From Entophlyctis helioformis (Eukaryota; Chytridiomycota; Chytridiomycetes; Chytridiales; Chytriomycetaceae): a stretch of 35,821 nt of DNA. A model generated the notes under the pieces. That model had not been told where the DNA came from. It searched no databases and was given only the letters and a program-made list of their open reading frames with translations. A program made the position numbers and the translations under genes. Shown here in pieces: positions 22,502 through 31,784 of this stretch (positions within the stretch are counted from its first letter, which is position 1; each line of letters begins with the position of its first letter). The stretch covers positions 1-35,821 of the forward strand of contig JAHLKH010000229.1 of the NCBI GenBank assembly GCA_025526915.1. Direction: 5' to 3'.

Positions 22502-24891
22502 ACTTTTTTTGATGGATAAGAAAGCTTCATTCCAAATGCTCGCATAGCATGCCCCACCAGTGATGGCATAGGCTCGTTGGCAAATCCCACAGGTACCCTT
22601 ACCCTACAGCGCGCCGTTTGTGTGCCCAGAGCTCAGACCGGTACACCCAAATAGACGCTTGCAGGAAGTCCGCTACCCACCATAGCCAACCCATCACCCT
22701 CGAAGTTCCGCATCTGCTCCGCATTGAATGCTTCGCCCCACGTCCCGCCAAGGACTAACCCCCACATCAAGTTTACCACGTCAGAAACAATATGTACAAG
22801 ATCGCCGCGTATCTGTGGGTGTCCCACATTCTCGTGCGTTGCAATGGCGCGTGCTGCTGCGAACCGTGCGTCCAAGCCACGCTGCCCGTGCGCTGTGCGG
22901 ATAGCCACGATCCGCTCCTCTGTGCACTCGAGCGCAAAGTGCGCAATCTCCAGCGTGCTTCCCAGATCCTCGCCACACATGATGCAGCATGAACCGTCAC
23001 CAAACGGGTGGGCTGGGTCGAGCAGGTTGGCGTTGATAGCGCGGCGAGCCGTGTAGATGCCGCCCACACGTGCAAGCATCAGGAACCGTGCACCTTCCGA
23101 GCGTCGCGGGTCAAAGACCGGATCTCGTATGATATTGGCTGTCTTCTGCATCTGGAACGCAGTGTAGATGGCAGCCGTGTCGCACTTGCTGGCAGACTTG
23201 AGCGTGACAGCCAGGCCGTATGCCTTGAGGCGGGGCTTGCTGTCCGGATCGCCGTCGGGCAGGCCGGGCGTGGCCATGTAGCGGTTGTAGATTTGGATCG
23301 AGCGGCGTGTCCAGTACCAGAGGCGTCCACCAACGGGTGCTGGCTGTGCGGGGCAGAGCAGGCCGAGTGCCGACTTCAGCTTGGGCGTCTTGAGACGAAG
23401 GCGCATGCGTGCGACCAGACTGCGGGCCACCATGGTTTGGATGCCGCACTCTGTCAGCATTGGGACGACGGGCGTGTACATGGGTGCGCCGAGCATCTTG
23501 CGGACGCCCTGGTTGACAGCCGTCTGCAGAGGGTTTAGTGCTGACACATCGCTGCCCAGCAGCTCGAGACCGTAGTTGGCGATGCCAAGGACGGATCCCA
23601 GGTAGATGGAGTGGCGATAGCGCAGCGACAGCTTGCTGTTGGTCAAGACCGGGTGCAGCGCACTGGTCGCCTTGCGTATGGACTGTGCCTTGGACTTGAT
23701 CCACTGCTTGAGCGTGAGCTCATGGTCGATCAGGACGCCGAGGTACTCGTACTCTGTCAGCACGGGCACCGCCGCTCCATGCAGCTTGATGACGACGTCC
23801 GGCGGGCCGTTGCCTGCGTTGTTGGTTGGTGGTTTGAAGAACGCCATGATGCCGCACTTGTCGACACCAAACGCCATCTGCCACTTGTCCGCCCATGCCG
23901 CCACGACTTCCACAGCGGCTGCCAATGCTGCATGCGACTCTGCGAGAATGACCACATCGTCTGCAAACATCAGCCCACGGATGCCATGACCATCAGCCAC
24001 GGCTGGGATGCTGATCTCAGGGATGCCATCGAGTATGTCGTTGAGGAACAGGTTGAACAAGAGGCCAGACAGCGGGCAGCCTTGGCGGACGCCTCGCCTG
24101 ACGTTGAACGGCTCAGAGAGCACATTGCCTGATCGTGCGCATGCAGTGGATGATGTGTAGAGTGCCTTGAGGAACTCGTACGTGCGTGGCGGGATGCCCA
24201 TCTTGCGCAGCTTCCACAGCAGTGCGCCGATCGGCACCGTGTCAAATGCCTTCTTGATGTCAATGAATGCTGCGTGTGTGGGCAGCTGGCGTGCACGCCG
24301 CCGCTGGATAATGTCGACGAGAGCGCAGACCTGCGCTACCGCCTCCTCACCGCGACGGAAGCCAGCTTGCTCGTGCGTTATGAGGTTATTAGCTTCAACG
24401 AATGTGTTGAGCCGCATGTGCACTGCTTTGCACAGCACTTTCAGGCCGACATTGATCAGCGAGATGCCACGATGGTTGGACGGATCGCTCAGATCGCCCT
24501 TCTTTGGCAGCGAGACGATGGACGCCGACTGCCAGGCCTTTGGAATGACTGCGTCCTCGAAGATGGTGTTGCACACACGCATCAGCCCCTGTGCTGCTCC
24601 CGAGATACCGGCTGCTGCCGATCGCTGGCCCTGGAGCTCCGGTGGGATCTTTGCGTCAAACGCCTTGTAGAACGACGCAGGGATGCTGTCGTCGCCAGGC
24701 GCTTTGCGTCCATTCATCTCAGAGATGGCTGCCGCCAGATCGTTCCAGCTGAACAGCAGGTCAGTGTCGCGTGCGCCTTTCAGTGGCGCAGCAGGTGGTT
24801 GCGGCTCTCCACATCTGTTGATCCAGTAGTCGAGCTCGAAGCCGCCTGATGCGTCTGCTGCCAAGGCTGAGTAGTGCCTGTGCCAGATCCG
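22502..24891 (-). mobile_element. 5'-truncated non-LTR retrotransposon (LINE) with open RT frame
   Basis: About 2.39 kb on the minus strand: a short poly(A) tract (T-run at 22504-22510 on the plus strand) at the 3' end and 12-bp direct repeats on both sides. The frame is open from the 5' junction to the stop at 22633. It encodes reverse transcriptase (PKKGDLSDPSNHRGISL, AFIDIKKAFDTV, GVRQGCPLSGLLFN, FADDVVILAES), a thumb region, and a C-terminal knuckle CCIMCGEDL...H...C. The endonuclease domain is missing, as expected for incomplete target-primed reverse transcription. All three catalytic Asp are present, so the copy is young, but it cannot move by itself. The open frame running on to about 25311 is antisense to the hydrolase and not part of the element. 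Confidence 0.92.
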
Positions 24892-24903
24892 GACAGCGAC
24901 ACG
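24892..24903 (+). repeat. Target-site duplication, right copy
   Basis: GACAGCGACACG, identical to 22490-22501, directly after the 5' end of the LINE. Confidence 0.85.
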
Positions 24904-25131
24904 GCACGGCGTCTGGAGAGCGACTGGATGGATGCGATCCGCAGCCACGGCGGCGTGCATGCCAAGGGACTGCACCGACTGGAGGAGGGCGTGTTTGTGT
25001 ACGAGGGAGTGGGCCACGGCTTTGCCAACGAATTGCGCAAGAAGGGATCGCCCGAGTTCAAGCAAGAGACGGTCAATCTGGCATGGCGCCGAGTGTTTGG
25101 CTTTCTGACAGAGCATCTCAAGAGCGTGTGA
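24892..25131 (+). pseudogene. Dienelactone hydrolase remnant, right part
   Basis: C-terminal portion of the hydrolase: DSDTARRLESDW, then the catalytic His segment VYEGVGHGFANELRKK and LAWRRVFGFLTEHL before the stop at 25129-25131. Its frame is continuous with the left part once the insertion is removed. With the nucleophile region missing upstream, no active enzyme can be made from this locus. Confidence 0.85.
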
Positions 25132-25303
25132 GAGTGGATCAGGGGGCAGATTGAGTGGAATGGCGAATGAAGACGGCAGTGAATGTGCAGCCGGACGGCG
25201 TGGCAGCGCAGCGCGGCAGCGATTGCCAAAAAGAGAATGGGAGACCGAAGGCGAATGTGGCAAAATGGATGTGATGGCAGAGCCACGGGCAAAACAGGAG
25301 AGT

Positions 25304-25376
25304 GGGGTCACCCCGGACTCGAACCGGGAGCCCCTCGCACCCTAAGCGAGAATCATAACCCTTAGACCAGTGACCG
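25304..25376 (-). tRNA. tRNA-Pro (anticodon AGG), mismatched first acceptor pair
   Basis: Minus strand, 73 nt. Anticodon loop TTAGGGT (anticodon AGG, decoded after A-to-I editing), A-box TGGTCTAAGGG and B-box GGTTCGAGTCC are intact. The acceptor 5' strand reads CGGTCAC against GTGACCC, so position 1 is C opposite C72, where the other two copies have G-C. TTTT follows on the transcribed strand (25291-25294). It may be functional with a weakened end, or a pseudogene. The 3' flank TGATGGCAGAG.CACGG.CAAAA is shared with the TGG copy at about 15004-15025. Confidence 0.85.
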
Positions 25377-25669
25377 CCCTCCTTGGAGGATTTGATCCCC
25401 CATCACACACGACTCAAAACGCCACAATCGATTGAGAAGCCACGCTCACATTGCCCAACGACTGCGATGCAAGCTGTGCTGCTCTGCGTCACTCATCCAG
25501 CAGTGCAGCCATGCGACAGGCGCCTGTCTGCCCACACATCCGCTGTCCGACTAACTCTGCAGATTCATTGATGGCAGTGCCATCTGCATCCAACATCCAC
25601 CGATACACCTCTTCAAAGCCATGCATCTCAGTCGGATCACCAGCTGCCAATACCATGGGTAAGAACGCT

Positions 25670-25836
25670 CTGTCTGGCTCGTTGGCAACAATCACGCACG
25701 TCTCTGCCCTACTGCGCGCCACTTGTGTGCCCACAGTTCAGATCAGCTCAACCTACCTCAACCAGCCATCAGTCTCGAGTTTCCGCATGTGTTCCGCATT
25801 GCATGCTCCCCTCCATGTTCCGCCAAGTCCACCACG
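25670..25836 (-). mobile_element. LINE D: diverged retrotransposon 3' piece
   Basis: Diverged minus-strand match to the 3' part of the 22502-24891 element (compare GGCTCGTTGGCA, CTACTGCGCGCC, TTGTGTGCCCA and TTCCGCATGTGTTCCGCATTG). The homology may extend left to about 25490, where a minus-strand frame stays open. No catalytic domain is present. It ends about 128 bp before the ANK3 start, like LINE B before ANK2 (143 bp). The rest of 25377-25963 holds no gene I can support. Confidence 0.65.
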
Positions 25837-25963
25837 CCAGTCTGACACTGTGCACCATGGCATGCTGTGTTGGTTGATGCCTCAAGTTCCCACACGCTTG
25901 TTGGACGATCGCGACGAGTGGATCTTGTCCGGACAGCCACAAAGCGAGCAAGCGGCTGCGACG

Positions 25964-27702
25964 ATGATGACGATGCAGATGGAGCGACAGTCGACGGAAA
26001 CAGCAGACGCAGCAGCAGCAGCCGGCGACGAGCAAGTGCGCCGTCTGCAGAGCCAGCTGCAGAGCACAGCCGAGCAGCTGGTTGCCCTTGGCCGCACCAA
26101 CATGGTGTGGACTGTGGTCGAGCATGTCGTTGGAGCGAGTGGCAGCCAAGCCGTCGAGCCAGGACAACCAGGACAGCCGCCAGGACAGCCGCCAGCCAAG
26201 TGACTCAAGACAGCACCAGCAGCAGCAGCAGCAACGACTGCACAGCCAGGTGTGCCTCCTTGTGACGTTCCGCCAGCCGCCAGCGGCCTTCCGTACGGCA
26301 GCAGCCACTAGGACGGCAAGCCCGCCGAGATCCACGCCATGATCCTCAAGCTGGCTGGCCCGCTCACTCTCTTCGTCAACGGTCTGCTCGGCGACACGGA
26401 CGCACTCGACGATGAGACGGCGATGGAGCTGTGGATCGATGCGTTCAAGATGGACTGGCAAGGCGATCTGACGCTGCTGCCTGACGTTGAGCTGTCGGCC
26501 GACAACGGACCCTGCTCGCACACTCTCGCTCCATGTACGACCGTCTCTGCAAGCGACTTCCGCAGCACACGGAGGCCTCCCGTGCGAGAGACGACGCCTA
26601 TTTCAACTACTCTCACAATCCATTAGAGCCCATTTCTTTCGATTGCTGTCGGCTACTTCTTATTCCCATGCGGCACGGATGGTTCGACCTGGTCGACTTC
26701 AAGTATCCGATCGCACTTGCTCGCCTGGCTTTCCGTTTTGGCTGCCTCGATCTGCTCAAGCATCTCGAACGCCCGTACACGACGCTCCAAGAATGGATAG
26801 AAGATTGCGATCTGATGAGCGATTTCTGGACCAGCGCAGTTATAGAAACAGCGCGGCACGGGCATCTTGATGTTCTGATCTACTTGCTTGGTCGCGGTGT
26901 GACGGGATGCACGAAAGCAGCGATGGACGGCGCGGCTGCCAACGGTCATCTACACGTTGTCAAGTGGCTCCACGAGAACAGGATAGAAGGATGCACGGCG
27001 TGGGCCATGGATCGCGCAGCTGTCAACAGTCATCTGCATGTCGTCATCTGGCTGCATGCCAACAGGACGGAAGGGTGCACGACTAAAGCGATGGATTGGG
27101 CGGCTTGCGAAGGCCATCTGCATGTGATCAAGTGGTTGCATGCCAACAGGACTGAAGGATGCACGACTAAAGCGATGGATAAGGCGGCAGTGAATGGACA
27201 TTTCGATGTTTTCAAGTGGCTCCACGAGAACAGGACGGAAGGGTGCACGATAAGGGCAATGTATCATGCTGCAGATCGTGGCCGCCTTGATATGGTGCAG
27301 TGGCTCCACGAGATCCGCGGCGAAGCGTGCACGTCTGCCGCACTGGATGCCGCGATCAGCCGCCGACACTTGGACATTGTCAAGTACATGCACTCGAAAG
27401 GCGGCCGCGCATCAGACAGGGGTGTTAGGTCTGCAGCCAGTTGGGGTGATATCGAGATGCTGCAGTACTTGCTGGATCACGGATACGCGGTTGGACTCGA
27501 CACACTCGACTGGGCCAGAACTGCCGAAGCCGCCGATATCCTCCTCGGCAGCCTCACGCTGGAACAGGCACAGACGCTGCTTGCAAAAGCCAGCCGAAGG
27601 GATAACACCATGGCCACCATCGAGCGACTCGAGTCGACCATCTACGAGCTGCAAGCGTCAAGCATGTGTTGGATGGATAGCCAAGAGTCACAGTTCGAAT
27701 GA
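25964..27702 (+). pseudogene. Ankyrin-repeat gene ANK3 with stop codons and a frameshift
   Basis: Third family member. The N-terminus starts at 25964 and stops at 26201-26203, where TGA replaces the CGA (Arg) codon of the NLS PPAKRLKT. A second stop at 26309-26311 (TAG) replaces the Trp codon of SHWDGK. One base is lost at about 26509-26517 (GGACCCTGCTCG against GGACTGCTCCTCG). From the ATG at 26533 the frame is open for 389 codons, covering the middle domain and seven or so near-identical ankyrin repeats (ANRTEGCTTKAMD), ending ERLESTIYELQASSM plus a short tail. A shortened protein without F-box-like segment and NLS could still be made. Both stop mutations are C-to-T-type transitions. Confidence 0.75.
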
Positions 27703-27712
27703 AGATGTGGTT

Positions 27713-28368
27713 TCCGCACTTGTCGACACCAAACGCCATCTGCCACTTGTCCGCCCATGCCGCCACGATTTCCACAGCGGCTGCCAATGCTGCATGAGAC
27801 TCTTCCAGAATGACCACATTGTCTGCAAACATCAGTCCATGGATGCCATGACCGTCAGCCACGGCTGGGATGCTAATCTCGGGGATGCCATCGAGTATGT
27901 CGTTGAGGAACAGATTGAACAAGAGGCCAGACAGCGGGCAGCCTTGGCGGACGCCTCGCTTGACGTTGAACGGCTCAGAGAGCACATTGCCTGATCGTGC
28001 ACATGCAGTGGATGATGTGTAGCGTGTCTTGAGGAACTCGTACATGCGTGGCGGGATGCCCATCTTGCGCAGCTTCCACAGCAGCGCGCCGATCGGCACC
28101 GTGTCGAATGCCTTCTTGATGTCAATGAATGCTGCGTGTGTGGGCAGCTGGCGTGCACGCCGCCGCTGGATAATGTCGACGAGAGCGCAGACCTGCGCCA
28201 CCGCCTCCTCACCGCGACGGAAGCCAGCTTGCTCGTGCGTTATGAGGTTATTAGCTTCAACGAATGCGTTGAGCCGCATGTGCACTGCTTTGCATGGCAC
28301 TTTCAGGCCGACATTGATCAGCGAGATACCATGATGGTTGGACCCTTCCTTGGCAGCGAGACAATGGA
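27713..28368 (-). mobile_element. LINE E: internal reverse transcriptase fragment, catalytically dead
   Basis: Minus-strand match to 23855-24525 of the larger LINE, from the GFRRGEEAVAQVCALVD segment through GVRQGCPLSGLLFN to the FGVDKCG segment. A short deletion lies near 28345. The active-site box reads FADNVV instead of FADDVV, so one metal-binding Asp is lost. It starts right at the end of homology downstream of ANK3 and ends about 75 bp before the phosphate transporter stop. Confidence 0.85.
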
Positions 28369-28441
28369 CTAAAGAATGTGGTGAGGCTAGTGATCAAAGG
28401 CGGATTTTAATGATAGCATCAAGTTAAGGGCTGACAACCGA

Positions 28442-30220
28442 TCAGTACGAGAACGAGCCACCGCGGGTGAGGAGGGCGTACAGGAGACCGGCAGCAGTGG
28501 CGGCGAGCGGCACGGTGAGGATCCACGAGAAGAAGCACCACGCGAACATGGTCCAGTTGATGGCCTTGAGCGAGCCGTTGCAGAGACCGACACGACGGTG
28601 GCACCAGTGATACAGTGGGTGGTCGACAGAGGGACACCGAGGAACGAGCCGGTAATGACAGTCAGGGCAGCGCCGAGCTCCATCGAGAAACCACGCGTGG
28701 GCGAGTGGTACGTGAGGTTGTTGCCGAGCGACTTCATGATGTTGTAGCCGTAGAGAGCGAGACCAAGGTCAATGCCGACGGCACCAATGGCCAGAATCCA
28801 GATCTGCGTGTCGATCTTGGAGCCGGGAGTGGCGCCCTTGACCCAGATGTCGTACACAGCAGCGAGGGGGCCGACGGCGTTGGCAACGTCGTTGGAGCCG
28901 TGGGCAAAAGACGCGAACGCGGCAGTGCAGACCTGGAGGAGCGAGTACAGGTACTCGTCTTGTTGTCGTAGCGGACAGCAACCTCGTGGGGCGGTCTTGG
29001 CACGTCCGACTGCATCGAGGCGACATCGGCGAAGAGCGTTTGGAGGAAGGCTTGACCTTGCCGGCGATGCCAGAGACGGCACCCTTGACGTCAAACCGCT
29101 GTCCATGTGGTGGGCAGCAGCAGCCTTGACCTCCTTTCTCGTCGACATCGCGGTGGTGGGCAGGTGGTCGGGCGTGAACGTGGCGCTGAGGTACTCGGCA
29201 AGACGCTCGTTCTTGGGCTGCTCGGGCACGAACCAGACGTAGAAGATGTGGTACCACTTGAGGTCCTCCTCCTTCTCGAGCACACGGATAAAGTACGGGG
29301 CAACAAAGGCGTAACCAATGACGAGGATCGAGCCAAAGATGGCAGCGGTGGGGATCAGGATGTCGGACCAGTTGGCCTTCTTGACAACCCAGCCGTCGGT
29401 CCAGCTGAGCTCCATGTCGACAGGCTTCCACTTGCCGTTCTTGAGGCCGACGTAGAAGAACATGATCGAGAGCGAGATGGCAAAGTACCACGGGATGGCG
29501 TAGATACCGGCGCGGAGCGAGTTCTTGGCCGGAGCAGCGTACTTGGTGATCAGGTACACAATCGAGGCGATGTGGCGGCAATGAGCGGCGACGTGAACCA
29601 CGAGATGATGATCTTGGACATGCCCTTGAAGGTCCAGTCGACGGCGTCAACACCGAAAGCAGAGATGCCGACACCGGTGAGAGCACCGACGATCGAGTGC
29701 GTGGTCGAGACGGGCCAGCCCATGTACGTGGCGAACATGACCCACGACGACGAGGCAATCAGGGCAGACATGAAACCCTCCATGAGGAGCTCGGGGCGGG
29801 TCTTGAAGAGCGACACCTTGATGATGTTGTTCTTGATCGTGTCGGTGGTCGACGCACCGAGGAGGATGGCACCACCGGCCTCGGTGAAGAGGGCGATGAC
29901 AATGGCCTGCCACAGCTTGAGCGAGCGCGAGCCGACCGACGTGGCGAACGAGTTGGCGACATCGTTGGCACCTGTGGAGCAGCAAGTGCAGAGTCGTGGA
30001 GACGCAGAGTGTCAGTGCACCAGCCGGCCAAGCGTGCTTTGAAGGCGCATGTGCGATGCAAGCAGGTTGCACCGCCGGGCAACCAGCCAGCCACACACAC
30101 ACACACACACACACAACCACAACCACAACCACAAGCTACTAACGCACCAATGGTGAAGGCGTCAAAGACGGCAAAGCAGACCGTCAGGGCAAAGATCCAG
30201 GTGAAGGAGTAGGGCTGCAT
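28442..30220 (-). CDS. PHO89: Pho89/PiT-type inorganic phosphate symporter
   Basis: Plasma-membrane sodium- or proton-coupled phosphate transporter. Exons 30220-30148 and 29971-28442; intron 29972-30147 (GTGCGT...CACAG). The splice creates the PiT signature GANDVANSFATSVGSR, and the second inverted copy, GSNDVANAVGPLAAVYDIW, is encoded near 28855-28915. STTHSIVGAL and STTHCITGAT complete the duplicated architecture of many membrane helices with a central cytosolic loop. Five single-base deletions must be assumed (about 29580, 29095, 29050, 28958 and 28594), all in short runs; homology resumes after each, up to the C-terminus GGSFSY and stop at 28442. Reading the raw frame to 28387 gives a false tail. 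A TATA-like TTTAAAA lies 60 bp upstream. Confidence 0.9.
30092..30115 (+). repeat. (CA)n microsatellite in the PHO89 intron
   Basis: About twelve CA units followed by AACCAC repeats, wholly inside the intron 29972-30147. Confidence 0.95.
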
Positions 30221-31007
30221 GGCTGCAGGTGTAGTCTAGGAGGCGGGATGGTCTGAGCGTCGAGGGGCAGCCGGCCGCCTTTTAAACCACGGCCAGCGTG
30301 GATCTGCCCGATGTGCACAGTATTGCGCTTTTTTCTTATCAGCGTCCTTTGTCGCCAATGGCAAGCTGCAGGACAGCGACGTGCACGATTGATTGGCTGG
30401 CAAAGTTTGCTTGCCGGCCTGGGCCGACCGGTGAATTTGTCGAGATGAGCGGCCGCCCTCTGCTTCAATGGTTGCGCCATGCGGCGACCCCCGTTCCAAC
30501 CGTCGGCATGCATCATCGCACATCGGCATTGCCAGTGCCGCCCTGTTCAGCCACGCACTCTGCCAGCAGGCTGCCAGCAGGCTGCCCCGACCGTGAGCGC
30601 ATCCGATGCAGCCAACGCTCCTTGCCGTGCCCAGCTGCCAGGCAAGATGGCATGCGGGCAGCCCCAGCTTGCTCTGGCTGATTGACAGACAGCGCTGCGC
30701 ATCCACAGCCCTCCACGACTGTCGATTGGGAGCATCCATGCGGTGCTCATGCACCGATCCCGCGTTGCTCGTGGACAGGCCTTGAGGAAATCCACACACG
30801 GACAGCCGCCATGCCCACTGCCGTGCCGCACGCTGCTTCGCGTTCGAGTCTGTGCATTAAGCTACGACACTCTGAGCATCCGCGAGATACACATGCATCT
30901 GGCTGCAAAACACGCTACGTGAAGATGCAGGACACAATGGATTCATTCAAGTACTAGTGGCACATGCGGACAGGGAAAGAGGAAAGAGGATGCGGCGGGG
31001 GGGCTGC
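30221..31007. other. Intergenic region without recognised gene
   Basis: Separates the PHO89 start from the end of the Reeler-like gene. It holds PHO89 promoter sequence. Open frames on both strands have low-complexity or random composition and no family signature. No CACGTG element (the Pho4 site of yeasts) is seen. Confidence 0.6.
30280..30286 (-). promoter_or_regulatory. TATA-like element of PHO89
   Basis: TTTAAAA on the minus strand, 60 bp upstream of the ATG. The same core in a GCCGCC-rich setting precedes the next minus-strand gene (31869-31875). Confidence 0.45.
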
Positions 31008-31784
31008 TTAGTAGCTGGCGCCGTAAGCGGGCTTGGACGCGGGAGTCTCCATGGCATGCCATAGGCGGGCTTGTCGTGGGCGGCATACCGTAAGAGGGCT
31101 TGGACATGGGGTCTCGACGGGCTTGGGGAGCGACTTGTCGTAGCTAGTGTGCGACATCATGGACTTGGGCTTGCACTTGATGACCTTGCGGATCATGGGC
31201 TCGCCCATCGGGGTGCCGTAGCCCATCTTCTTCATGCGGAAGTCGTCCTTGTCGTCAATGTAGAAGCGCTTGGTGAACCACTCGGGCGCGCCCTTGGCGC
31301 TCTTCTTGTCCGTGTCGGCGACGGCAAAGTTGATGAACATCTTGCCGACGGCGGCAAAGTCCGCGGGGTTGGGCGTGAACTTGAAGACGGTCGAGACGGG
31401 CTTGGGCTTGGGGTTGGCGTGCGTGAAGGTGGCCTCGACGGGGCCCTTGATGTTGGCGGCGGCACAGACCTCGGGCTTCGTGTAGCGGAAGAGGCTGGTG
31501 TCGATGTCGAACTTGCCCAGGTGGGTCTTGAGGTCCGACTCGACGACAACGTACATCAGCACGCCGTTGTAGGTCTTCTTGCCGGCGGTGTTGATGACGC
31601 TGACGTCCCAGCCGGTGGCCGTCGACGTGACGCTCAGGTCCCAGCCGAGCGAAGCGTCGGGGGCGATGCCGTGGGCGGCCTCGATGACGGTGGCGTTGAT
31701 GGCGCACTTGGGGGCGCCGGTCGGGAGGGCGGCGACAGAGGAGGCGAGGGCAGCGATGGCGAGAGGGACAATGGAGAAGATCAT
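31008..31784 (-). CDS. Secreted Reeler-like domain protein with KPxYGMP tail repeats
   Basis: Starts at 31784 with a signal peptide (MIFSIVPLAIAALASSVAAL). The mature part resembles a Reeler/defence-type beta domain: an early Cys, GKKTYNGVLMYVV, HLGKFD, EVC, VEATFTHANPKPKP, FKFTPNP and GKMFINFAVAD. Fungal members are secreted or cell-wall associated, with poorly known roles. The C-terminal 45 residues show slipped frames. Inserting one base in each of three CC runs (about 31108, 31085 and 31055) yields tandem Lys-Pro-x-Tyr-Gly-Met-Pro units ending KPAYGASY in the same final frame, so the overall frame to the stop at 31008 is unchanged. The domain call rests on pattern only. Confidence 0.65.
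   Translation of the reverse strand: MIFSIVPLAIAALASSVAALPTGAPKCAINATVIEAAHGIAPDASLGWDLSVTSTATGWDVSVINTAGKKTYNGVLMYVVVESDLKTHLGKFDIDTSLFRYTKPEVCAAANIKGPVEATFTHANPKPKPVSTVFKFTPNPADFAAVGKMFINFAVADTDKKSAKGAPEWFTKRFYIDDKDDFRMKKMGYGTPMGEPMIRKVIKCKPKSMMSHTSYDKSLPKPVETPCPSPLTVCRPRQARLWHAMETPASKPAYGASY

Noticed and set aside
22790..23075. Alternative minus-strand frame shared by all LINE copies as a second protein
   Set aside because: Its conservation follows from near-identity of the copies, and its ends differ between LINE A and B. No evidence of coding beyond the RT frame.
24892..25311. N-terminal extension of the LINE reverse transcriptase frame
   Set aside because: The open frame continues past the target-site duplication into the antisense of the hydrolase remnant; it is not part of the element.
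28387..28441. Extended C-terminus of the phosphate transporter
   Set aside because: It is read in a shifted frame after a lost G near 28594; the homologous C-terminus ends at 28442.
30221..31007. Possible gene upstream of PHO89
   Set aside because: Open frames of up to about 187 codons exist on both strands, but their composition is random-like and no motif is recognisable.
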